Source: Clostridiales bacterium
GTDB lineage: Bacteria; Bacillota; Clostridia; Lachnospirales; Lachnospiraceae
Direction of reading: 5' to 3'
DNA length: 6,413 nucleotides
NCBI GenBank assembly: GCA_019418195.1
Contig: DYCJ01000068.1
Coordinates: forward strand, 5,101 to 11,513
The notes below the pieces were generated by a model. The model did not search any database. It saw nothing but the letters and a program-made list of their open reading frames with translations, and was not told the origin of the DNA. The position numbers and the translations under genes are program-made. Shown here in pieces: positions 1-5,340 of this stretch. Within the stretch, counting starts at the first letter, position 1. Each line of letters starts with the position of its first letter.

Positions 1-48
1 TATTTTAGCAGCGGCTTTCAAGTCGTATTTGATTAGTTTTCCTAGCAT
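1..48 (-). CDS. ABC transporter permease subunit, N-terminal fragment (runs off the window)
   Basis: Only the first 16 codons are present, reading MLGKLIKYDLKAAAKI. The ATG at 48-46 lies inside the last codons of the ATPase gene, with a 7-bp overlap (ATGCTAG). A strong ribosome binding site, GGAGGTG, is read on the minus strand at 60-54, five bases before the ATG. A short basic amphipathic start of the form M-x-G-K-L-x-K-Y-[DE]-L-K is common in ABC-2-type permeases that follow GntR/ATPase pairs in clostridia. That resemblance, the overlap and the ribosome binding site support a real, translationally coupled gene. It would provide the membrane channel for the ATPase. Membrane segments, length and substrate cannot be judged because the rest is outside the window. 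Confidence 0.72.
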   Translation of the reverse strand, partial: MLGKLIKYDLKAAAKI

Positions 49-740
49 TTAAACACCTCCCTGAATAAAGCATCCACGGACTTTCCGTATTTGGTACGGA
101 TTTCATCTACGGTCTCGTTAAGCGCAAGCTGACCGTTCTGAAGAAAAATTACACGGTCCAGCACGTTTTCAATATCAGAGATCAGATGTGTAGAGAGCAG
201 GACAGTGGCATTTTCATTGTAATTGGTGAGTATAGTCCGCAAAATATAATCTCTTGCCGCCGGATCAACTCCTCCGATCGGTTCGTCAAGTATGTATAAA
301 TCAGCGTCGCGGCTCATGACAAGCACGAGCTGTACTTTTTCTTTAGTGCCTTTTGAAAGAGCGCTGATCCGTGTGTTCTGATCGATCTCAAGTGTGTCGA
401 GCATCTTTAATGCGCGCTCTGTACTGAAGTTTTTGTAAAAGTCTGAGTAATAGGAAAAAATTTCCTTCACTTTCATATGCTCGCTGAAATAACTGCGGTC
501 CGGAAGATAGGATACGATTTTTTTTGTCGCTGTTCCGGGTGCAAGACCGTTGATCATAATATGTCCGTCTGTGGGGACAAGAAGCCCGTTTGCAAGCTTG
601 ATCAGCGTGGTTTTTCCGCTTCCATTGGGCCCCAGAAGGCCTACGATCTGTCCTCGGTCAATAGACAGGTTCAGATTGGAAAGGGCGAAAAAGCTGCCGT
701 ATTTTTTCGTCAGTCTCTGACATTCAAGAATCGGTCTCAT
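42..740 (-). CDS. ABC transporter ATP-binding protein (YtrB/YhcG-like, GntR-linked)
   Basis: This 232-residue cytoplasmic ATPase should power the permease encoded just downstream. Motifs in order: Walker A GPNGSGKTT at residues 37-45; a Q-loop region (YLPDRSYF, about 78-85) where the usual glutamine appears to be replaced by aspartate; an ABC signature LSKGT at 128-132, deviating from LSGGQ; Walker B with LYILDEP at 148-154 (catalytic Glu153); and the H-loop His185 in STHLISDIENV. The deviating signature and Q-loop are features I associate with the YtrB/YhcG-type exporters found beside short GntR repressors; the core catalytic residues are intact. The start ATG at 740-738 overlaps the GntR stop by 4 bp (ATGA) and is preceded by GGGAGG, indicating translational coupling. 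The substrate is unknown. By analogy with the Bacillus ytr operon a cell-envelope or antimicrobial-stress role is possible, but nothing here proves it. Confidence 0.93.
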   Translation of the reverse strand: MRPILECQRLTKKYGSFFALSNLNLSIDRGQIVGLLGPNGSGKTTLIKLANGLLVPTDGHIMINGLAPGTATKKIVSYLPDRSYFSEHMKVKEIFSYYSDFYKNFSTERALKMLDTLEIDQNTRISALSKGTKEKVQLVLVMSRDADLYILDEPIGGVDPAARDYILRTILTNYNENATVLLSTHLISDIENVLDRVIFLQNGQLALNETVDEIRTKYGKSVDALFREVFKC

Positions 741-1111
741 TGTAAACCTCCCTTTTTGATTGTGTCCGTTATCATTTCGAGGGTGTCCTCGTCAGAAAAG
801 CCGAGCTTGCGCATCTGTTTGAAGAAATCACGGATGTGTTCCTGTGCCAGTTCTGTCCGCATCTCTTTGAGCATGGCGGTATCATCTGTTATAAAGCGGC
901 CGCTTGTGCGCTGTGAGTGTACGAGTCCGCAGCGCTCCAGTTCGGACAGGGCTTTCTGCATTGTGTTTGGATTGACGGCGGCCTCTACGGCAAGATCGCG
1001 TACGGAGGGCAGTTTGTCTCCGGGCTGATAGACACCTGAAATGATGTCGTGTTGAATTCGCTCCATCAATTGAAGATAGATGGGGCGGTCATTATCCAGA
1101 TTCCATGGCAT
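737..1111 (-). CDS. GntR-family transcriptional repressor (YtrA/YhcF-type)
   Basis: A 124-residue DNA-binding protein. Residues about 10-77 form the GntR winged helix-turn-helix: PIYLQLMERI, then GVYQPGDKLPSVRDLA (27-41), the recognition-helix region NPNTMQKALSELERCGLV (47-64), and the wing with SGRF (70-73). The remaining ~45 residues are too short for a FadR- or HutC-type ligand domain and look like a helical dimerisation tail, which defines the YtrA subfamily. Members usually repress their own operon with a linked ABC transporter. Here the ATPase overlaps the gene by 4 bp, and a 20-bp inverted repeat sits on the promoter start region (1195-1214). The start ATG at 1111-1109 is supported by GAGGTGAT at 1122-1115. 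The inducing signal is not evident. Confidence 0.93.
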   Translation of the reverse strand: MPWNLDNDRPIYLQLMERIQHDIISGVYQPGDKLPSVRDLAVEAAVNPNTMQKALSELERCGLVHSQRTSGRFITDDTAMLKEMRTELAQEHIRDFFKQMRKLGFSDEDTLEMITDTIKKGGLQ

Positions 1112-1139
1112 TCGATCACCTCATATTCTTTTTTTTTGA

Positions 1140-1161
1140 GGAAACTGCCTTTGGCAGTTCC
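1140..1161 (-). other. Second leader stem-loop next to an A9 tract
   Basis: AACTGCC (1143-1149), a 3-nt loop and GGCAGTT (1153-1159) form a 7-bp perfect stem, extendable by two G-C pairs around one bulged A (1142). On the minus-strand transcript it follows the 30-bp palindrome by one base and precedes an A9 tract (1137-1129) and the GntR ribosome binding site (1122-1115). The purine run after the stem argues against termination on this strand. Its function is unknown. Confidence 0.6.
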
Positions 1162-1162
1162 C

Positions 1163-1192
1163 TGCAGGACGAGGGATATCCCTCGTCCTGCA
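1163..1192 (-). repeat. Perfect 30-bp palindrome in the GntR operon leader
   Basis: TGCAGGACGAGGGAT followed directly by its exact reverse complement, centred between 1177 and 1178. As RNA it would form a very stable, mostly GC hairpin with a minimal loop, about 15 nt after the predicted transcription start. Neither strand has a following run of T, so it is not a standard intrinsic terminator. It could be a leader stem that protects the mRNA, a site for a dimeric protein, or part of a dispersed palindromic repeat. Confidence 0.75.
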
Positions 1193-1194
1193 AC

Positions 1195-1214
1195 TGTATT
1201 ATTGATATAATACA
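1195..1214. promoter_or_regulatory. Probable GntR (YtrA-type) operator, inverted repeat
   Basis: TGTATTAT-TGAT-ATAATACA is a perfect inverted repeat with 8-bp arms and a 4-bp spacer. On the minus strand it begins immediately after the predicted -10 box and covers the expected transcription start. Size, symmetry and position fit an operator for the short GntR repressor encoded by the first gene of the operon, so repression by blocking RNA polymerase is the simplest reading. Binding by this protein is inferred; I see no second copy in the window. Confidence 0.72.
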
Positions 1215-1243
1215 ATAATATATTCGCTGCGGGAAAATGTCAA
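1215..1243 (-). promoter_or_regulatory. Sigma-A-type promoter of the GntR-ABC operon
   Basis: Read on the minus strand: -35 TTGACA (1243-1238, perfect consensus), 17-bp spacer, and -10 TATTAT (1220-1215, 5 of 6). Transcription should begin near 1208, inside the inverted repeat, giving a leader of about 97 nt before the GntR ATG. The -35 box lies only 17 bp beyond the nfo stop codon. Confidence 0.82.
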
Positions 1244-1260
1244 GAGTGTTTTCGGAATTG

Positions 1261-2172
1261 TCAGAGAGTGTTTTCGTTTGCACTGATAATGATGTCTTTC
1301 ATATTCGGGTCAAATATACCTTTTCTCAGCATTTCAATTTCATATTTATATGGGGCATAGGATTTCTTCGGTGCAGTGGGAGAAGAAATATATGGCGTCT
1401 CCAGTATTTTCGGGATTTTTTCGAAATCAGGGTGGCGAACGATATAATTGAGTGCATCGAACCCAATTTCGCCAAAGCCGATATTCTCATGACGGTCTTT
1501 TGCGGCTCCCGGTACATTCTTACTGTCGTTGATATGGAATACAGCAATCTGGTCCTTACCTATGATCCGGTCAAATTCGTCTATAATATCGTCAAAGTGA
1601 TGGATGATGTCGTAACCGCTGTCACTTGTGTGGCAGGTGTCAAAGCATACCCTGAGCTTATCGTTATGTGTTACACCATCATAAATCCGCGCCAGTTCCT
1701 CAAAAGAACGGCCAATCTCGGAACCTTTTCCGGCCATGGTCTCAAGAGCAATAAAACAGTCTGTGTCCGAAGTAAGCACCTCATTGAGTCCTTTGATGAT
1801 CTGTGCTGTGCCTGTTTCGACTCCGGCTCCCACGTGCGCGCCGGGGTGGAGGATAAGTGTGTGACTTCTGCAGTTTACGGTGCGTTCAATTTCCTTGGCG
1901 AGAAATTCGACTGCGAGGGAGAAAGTCTCTGGTTTTACGGAGTTGCCCAGATTGATAATGTACGGTGCATGGACAATGATCTCGCGGATTCCATGCTCTT
2001 TCATATATTCCCATGCGGGCTCAATATTCAACTCGCTGATCTCTTTTCTCCTGGTATTCTGGGGTGCACCGGTATAGAACATAAAAGTGTCGGCTCCGTA
2101 AGAGACAGCCTCCTTCGCAGAACCGAGGAGCATTTCTTTACCGCTCATGCCGACGTGTGAACCTAATATCAT
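1261..2172 (-). CDS. nfo: Endonuclease IV (apurinic/apyrimidinic endonuclease)
   Basis: Cleaves the phosphodiester bond 5' of abasic sites and trims blocked 3' ends in base-excision repair; cytoplasmic. The 303-residue protein is a TIM-barrel enzyme of the AP-endonuclease 2 family. All nine metal-ligand positions expected from the E. coli enzyme are visible: His68 (VHAPY), His109 (LILHPG), Glu144 (ALET), Asp178 and His181 (FDTCH), His213 (FHINDSK), Asp226 and His228 (DRH) and Glu258 (ILETP). It is somewhat longer than E. coli Nfo (285 residues), the extra residues lying in the C-terminal tail after ILETP. I chose the ATG at 2172-2170 (MILGSHVG) because AAAAGGAG lies 7 bp upstream and family members begin at this strand. 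An upstream in-frame ATG (2223) falls within the leader hairpin and adds 17 unconserved residues. It has its own promoter and is divergent from argS. Confidence 0.96.
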   Translation of the reverse strand: MILGSHVGMSGKEMLLGSAKEAVSYGADTFMFYTGAPQNTRRKEISELNIEPAWEYMKEHGIREIIVHAPYIINLGNSVKPETFSLAVEFLAKEIERTVNCRSHTLILHPGAHVGAGVETGTAQIIKGLNEVLTSDTDCFIALETMAGKGSEIGRSFEELARIYDGVTHNDKLRVCFDTCHTSDSGYDIIHHFDDIIDEFDRIIGKDQIAVFHINDSKNVPGAAKDRHENIGFGEIGFDALNYIVRHPDFEKIPKILETPYISSPTAPKKSYAPYKYEIEMLRKGIFDPNMKDIIISANENTL

Positions 2173-2179
2173 AATAAAT

Positions 2180-2187
2180 CTCCTTTT
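2180..2187 (-). promoter_or_regulatory. Ribosome binding site deciding the nfo start
   Basis: AAAAGGAG on the minus strand, 7 nt before the ATG at 2172-2170. The alternative in-frame ATG at 2223 has no such site and lies in a hairpin at the very start of the predicted transcript. Confidence 0.85.
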
Positions 2188-2202
2188 CACAGATAAAATG
2201 AT

Positions 2203-2224
2203 GTTGGGGGCAAAAGCCCCCAAC
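2203..2224 (-). other. GC-rich stem-loop at the 5' end of the nfo transcript
   Basis: A perfect 9-bp stem, GTTGGGGGC with GCCCCCAAC, closes a 4-nt loop. On the minus strand the nfo promoter predicts a start at about 2226, so the mRNA would begin with this hairpin almost at its first base. That is the arrangement of 5' stabilising stems in some bacterial mRNAs. On the minus strand it is followed by a weakly U-rich stretch (ATCATTTTATC), so some attenuation is conceivable, but there is no true U-tract. On the plus strand there is no gene upstream to terminate. Confidence 0.7.
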
Positions 2225-2232
2225 GATAATTT

Positions 2233-2261
2233 ATTATAAACCAGATCAGGAGTTTTCTCAA
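2233..2261 (-). promoter_or_regulatory. Sigma-A-type promoter of nfo
   Basis: Read on the minus strand: -35 TTGAGA (2261-2256, 5 of 6), 17-bp spacer, -10 TATAAT (2238-2233, perfect). The predicted start is near 2226, giving a leader of about 54 nt. It is back to back with the argS promoter; the two -35 boxes are about 53 bp apart. Confidence 0.85.
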
Positions 2262-2314
2262 GACAGCAGATTTATGTCTGCAGGAGTGATTTCGGCGAAT
2301 TTCCCAACGAAAAC

Positions 2315-2343
2315 TTGCCGTCCTTCTTTATACATGGTAGAAT
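2315..2343 (+). promoter_or_regulatory. Extended -10 promoter of the argS operon
   Basis: TTGCCG (2315-2320, 4 of 6), 17-bp spacer, TAGAAT (2338-2343, 5 of 6), with a TG one base upstream of the -10 (2335-2336) making it an extended -10. Transcription should start near 2350. This places the in-frame ATGs at 2274 and 2334 outside the message and supports GTG 2379 as the argS start. No T-box elements are visible upstream. Confidence 0.75.
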
Positions 2344-2360
2344 ATCTTTCATACGGACGA

Positions 2361-2367
2361 AGAGGAG
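2361..2367 (+). promoter_or_regulatory. Ribosome binding site for argS
   Basis: AGAGGAG lies 11 nt before the GTG at 2379, a somewhat long spacing. It is the only good Shine-Dalgarno match within the predicted leader. A second in-frame GTG at 2367 overlaps this site and is therefore unlikely to be used. Confidence 0.65.
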
Positions 2368-2378
2368 TGTGGAAGATA

Positions 2379-4145
2379 GTGAAGACTTTACTGGAACTTA
2401 TTACAATAGAGATGGAGGAGGCTTTTGCAAAGGCAGGTTATGACAAAGAGCTTGCGAAAGTGACTCTTTCCAACCGCCCGGATCTGTGCGAATATCAGTG
2501 CAACGGAGCGATGGCGGGAGCAAAGAAATATAAGAAAGCGCCGTTTATGATCGCGGAAGAAGTGGTCCCGTATCTGAAGGACAGTAAATATTTTGAGTCG
2601 GTAGATGTAGTGAAACCAGGATTTATTAATCTGAAGCTGTCCAAAGAGAGCGTAGCATCTTACCTGAATGATATGGCTTTGGAAGAAAAGCTGGGGGTTG
2701 AGGATGAAAAGACCCCTAAGACGATCATGATCGACTACGGCGGTCCGAATGTTGCAAAACCGCTGCATGTAGGTCATCTGCGTTCTGCGATCATCGGGGA
2801 GAGTGTAAAACGGATCCTGCGTTATAAAGGAAATCAGGTGATCGGGGATATTCATCTCGGCGATTGGGGATATCAGATGGGACTGATCATTACGGAGCTT
2901 AAGAAGCGTCAGCCGGATCTCCCGTATTTTGATGAGTCTTACGAGGGAGAGTATCCGGAGGAGGCCCCTTTTACCATCGGGGAGCTTGAAGAGATTTATC
3001 CGACTGCAAGCGCATACGCGAAAGAACACGAAGATTACAGAGAAGAAGCATTGCATGCTACCTATCTTCTCCAGAACGGCTACAGAGGATATCGTGCGAT
3101 CTGGAATCATATTATGAATGTGTCGGTTGCTGATCTGAAGAAGAATTATGAAAAGCTGAACGTAGAGTTTGATCTGTGGAAAGGCGAGGCGGATGCTCAG
3201 AAGTATATTCCGGATATGGTACAGATGTTAAAGGATAAAGGATATGCCCGCTATGATGAAGGTGCTCTTGTTGTTGATGTACAGGAGGAGACGGATAAAA
3301 AAGAAGTTCCGCCGTGCATGATCCTGAAATCTGACGGAGCTGCGCTGTATGATACGACGGATCTTGCTACTTTGGTGGAACGTGAAAAAGACTATAAGCC
3401 TGACGAGGTGATTTATGTAGTAGACAAGCGTCAGGAGCTTCATTTTACGCAGGTGTTCCGCTGTGCGAAGAAGACAGGCATCGTGCGCCCTGAGACTGAG
3501 CTTAAATTCCTCGGTTTCGGTACGATGAACGGCAAGGATGGCAAACCGTTCAAGACACGCGAGGGCGGTGTCATGCGTCTGGAGAATCTGATCCGTGAGA
3601 TCGATGAGGAGATGTACCGGAAGATCATGGATAACCGCACGGTAGAGGAGGAAGAGGCGGAGCGCACCTCGCAGATCGTCGGGCTTGCGGCTATCAAATA
3701 CGGCGATCTTTCCAATCAGGCGTCAAAGGATTATATATTTGATGTAGACAGGTTCACTTCATTTGAGGGGAATACCGGACCGTATATTCTCTATACGATC
3801 GTACGTATCAAGTCTATCCTGAATAAATATCAGGAAAGCGGCGGAAGCCTGGAAGAATTGAAAGTACGTCCTGCTGAAAATGAGTATGAAAAAGCGCTTA
3901 TGCTCCAGGTACTCAAGTTTAATGATGTGTTTGATGCAGTTTATGAGGAGACGGCGCCTCATAAACTCTGCGCATATATTTATGAACTTGCCAATGAATT
4001 CAATAAGTTTTACCATGAGACAAAGATCCTGTCTGAGGAAAATGAGGAGATAAAGTCGGGGTATATTGCTCTTTTGATGCTGACAAGACGTGTGCTGGAG
4101 ACGTGTATCGGTCTTCTCGGATTTGAAGCGCCGGAAAGGATGTAA
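2379..4145 (+). CDS. argS: Arginyl-tRNA synthetase
   Basis: Class I aminoacyl-tRNA synthetase that charges tRNA(Arg) with arginine in the cytoplasm. From the GTG at 2379 the protein is 588 residues and begins MKTLLELITIEMEEAF, close to E. coli ArgS in length (577). Domains in order: N-terminal tRNA-recognition domain with LSNRPDLCEYQCNGAMAG (about 31-48); Rossmann catalytic core with the HIGH-type motif HVGH at 130-133 after DYGGPNVAKPL; SDGAALYDTTDLA (about 318-330); the degenerate KMSKS equivalent in GKPFKTREGG (about 388-397), normal for ArgRS; and the all-helical DALR anticodon-binding domain ending in APERM. The reading frame extends upstream to an ATG at 2274, but that part lies in and before the promoter and is unconserved. 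First gene of the argS-alaX-CPBP operon; the alaX ATG lies 7 bp after the stop. Confidence 0.97.
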   Translation: MKTLLELITIEMEEAFAKAGYDKELAKVTLSNRPDLCEYQCNGAMAGAKKYKKAPFMIAEEVVPYLKDSKYFESVDVVKPGFINLKLSKESVASYLNDMALEEKLGVEDEKTPKTIMIDYGGPNVAKPLHVGHLRSAIIGESVKRILRYKGNQVIGDIHLGDWGYQMGLIITELKKRQPDLPYFDESYEGEYPEEAPFTIGELEEIYPTASAYAKEHEDYREEALHATYLLQNGYRGYRAIWNHIMNVSVADLKKNYEKLNVEFDLWKGEADAQKYIPDMVQMLKDKGYARYDEGALVVDVQEETDKKEVPPCMILKSDGAALYDTTDLATLVEREKDYKPDEVIYVVDKRQELHFTQVFRCAKKTGIVRPETELKFLGFGTMNGKDGKPFKTREGGVMRLENLIREIDEEMYRKIMDNRTVEEEEAERTSQIVGLAAIKYGDLSNQASKDYIFDVDRFTSFEGNTGPYILYTIVRIKSILNKYQESGGSLEELKVRPAENEYEKALMLQVLKFNDVFDAVYEETAPHKLCAYIYELANEFNKFYHETKILSEENEEIKSGYIALLMLTRRVLETCIGLLGFEAPERM

Positions 4146-4152
4146 TCACACA

Positions 4153-5340
4153 ATGACGGAAAAACTTTTTTATCAGGACAGCCATCTTGCAGAGTTTGAG
4201 GCGGAAGTCCTGTCTTGCGAGCCGGTGACCCCGGATATCCTGCCGGGGCACAGCGGCGGTTTCGCAGCAGAGCTTGACCGCACGGCGTTCTTCCCGGAGG
4301 GAGGCGGCCAGTATGCGGATACTGGAGTGCTGGGCGGCGTCAGAGTTACGGATGTACAGGAAAAAGACGGGCGGATCCTGCATCTGTTGGAAAGCCCTCT
4401 GGAGCCGGGAGCCTGTGTGAAAGGCTGTATTGACTGGGAAGAACGGTTCATGAAGATGCAGCAGCACAGCGGCGAGCATATTGTATCGGGACTTGTGCAT
4501 TCCATATATGGGTATAATAATGTGGGCTTCCATCTGGGAAGTGAGGACTGTACGATGGACTTCGACGGGGAACTCACAAAAGAGCAGCTTGTGCAGATCG
4601 AACGGAAGGCAAACCGGGCTGTGTGGAAGAATCTGGAGATACAGACACTCTACCCGTCAGAGGAGGAGCTTGCCGGCATGGAATACCGGAGCAAGATCGA
4701 AATTGAGGGACAGGTGAGGATCATTGTGGTCCCGGGGTATGACGTGTGTGCATGCTGTGCTCCCCATGTGTCTCAAACCGGAGAGATCGGGCTGATCAAA
4801 TTGACCCATGTGCAGCGGTATAAGGGCGGTGCCCGCGTGACAATGCTCTGCGGCGGAAGGGCGCTCCAGGACTATGAGACGAAACAGGGGCAGGCGGGAG
4901 AGATTTCTGCCCTGCTGTGCGCAAAGGAAAATGAAATCGCAGAGGCGGTGCGTCATTTGAGGGATGAGGCGGACAACCTGAAGTATGAGCTGGGCGAAAA
5001 AGAGAAAAAACTGATCGCTGTCAAAGCGGAAATGGTTCCGAGTGACGGCGGACCTGTATGCATTTTTACAGAAGATATCGAGGGGGACTCTATGCGTCTT
5101 CTCATGAATCTGGTGCTGGAAGCTGGACATAGTGTGTGCGCAGTATTCCATGGAAATGACAGTGAGGGTTATCGTTATGTGATCGGCAGCCGGACACAGA
5201 ACATGCGCGAACTTGTTAAAGAATTCAACGCGGTATTTGACGGGCGCGGCGGTGGCAAACCAGAGATGGTACAGGGAACGGCCCGGGGATGTGAAAGTGA
5301 GATGAGGACGTGGATCCTGGAGAAAGCGGGTGAGGTGTAA
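4153..5340 (+). CDS. AlaX-type alanyl-tRNA editing protein (long form, with DHHA1 domain)
   Basis: A 395-residue stand-alone homologue of the C-terminal half of alanyl-tRNA synthetase; it should hydrolyse mischarged Ser- or Gly-tRNA(Ala) in trans. In order: an N-terminal beta-barrel-like domain (about 1-95) with TAFFPEGGGQYADTG at 44-58, characteristic of AlaRS; the editing domain with zinc-ligand motif HxxxH (His105, His109 in QQHSGEH) and the second half CxxxH (Cys201, His205 in CCAPH, followed by QTGEIG); a charged, probably coiled-coil segment at about 258-295; and a C-terminal DHHA1 domain with DGRGGGKPEMVQG at 363-375. There is no aminoacylation domain, so it is not AlaRS. I chose the ATG at 4153 because upstream codons overlap the end of argS; AAAGGA at 4135-4140 is a ribosome binding site with a long spacing of 12, suggesting partial coupling to argS. 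Which amino acid it clears is not decided by the sequence. Confidence 0.93.
   Translation: MTEKLFYQDSHLAEFEAEVLSCEPVTPDILPGHSGGFAAELDRTAFFPEGGGQYADTGVLGGVRVTDVQEKDGRILHLLESPLEPGACVKGCIDWEERFMKMQQHSGEHIVSGLVHSIYGYNNVGFHLGSEDCTMDFDGELTKEQLVQIERKANRAVWKNLEIQTLYPSEEELAGMEYRSKIEIEGQVRIIVVPGYDVCACCAPHVSQTGEIGLIKLTHVQRYKGGARVTMLCGGRALQDYETKQGQAGEISALLCAKENEIAEAVRHLRDEADNLKYELGEKEKKLIAVKAEMVPSDGGPVCIFTEDIEGDSMRLLMNLVLEAGHSVCAVFHGNDSEGYRYVIGSRTQNMRELVKEFNAVFDGRGGGKPEMVQGTARGCESEMRTWILEKAGEV

Noticed and set aside
1140..1192. Intrinsic terminator formed by the leader hairpins
   Set aside because: Neither stem is followed by a T-run on either strand; on the minus strand the second stem is followed by A9, and on the plus strand there is no gene upstream.
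1237..2160. A 307-codon plus-strand open frame opposite nfo
   Set aside because: It is antisense to a fully conserved endonuclease IV gene with all metal ligands. Its own translation resembles no family and its start lies in the promoter of the GntR operon.
2173..2223. Longer nfo starting at the ATG at 2223
   Set aside because: The extra 17 codons run through the leader hairpin and the good ribosome binding site, and the conserved protein begins at MILGSHVG.
2203..2224. Bidirectional terminator between nfo and argS
   Set aside because: The genes are divergent, so nothing needs terminating there, and no real T-tract follows on either strand. A 5' leader stem fits better.
2262..2314. LexA (SOS) box controlling nfo
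   Set aside because: No GAAC-N4-GTTC-type palindrome is present near the nfo promoter.
2262..2378. T-box riboswitch controlling argS
   Set aside because: Many synthetase genes in Bacillota have one, but there is no T-box core sequence, no terminator/antiterminator stem, and the predicted leader is only about 29 nt.
2388..3110. A 240-codon minus-strand open frame within argS
   Set aside because: It is a shadow of argS; the composition is unlike a real protein and it lacks a ribosome binding site in a plausible context.
4000..5151. Several minus-strand open frames opposite alaX
   Set aside because: They arise from codon use of the conserved alaX gene on the other strand and show no domain or signal of their own.
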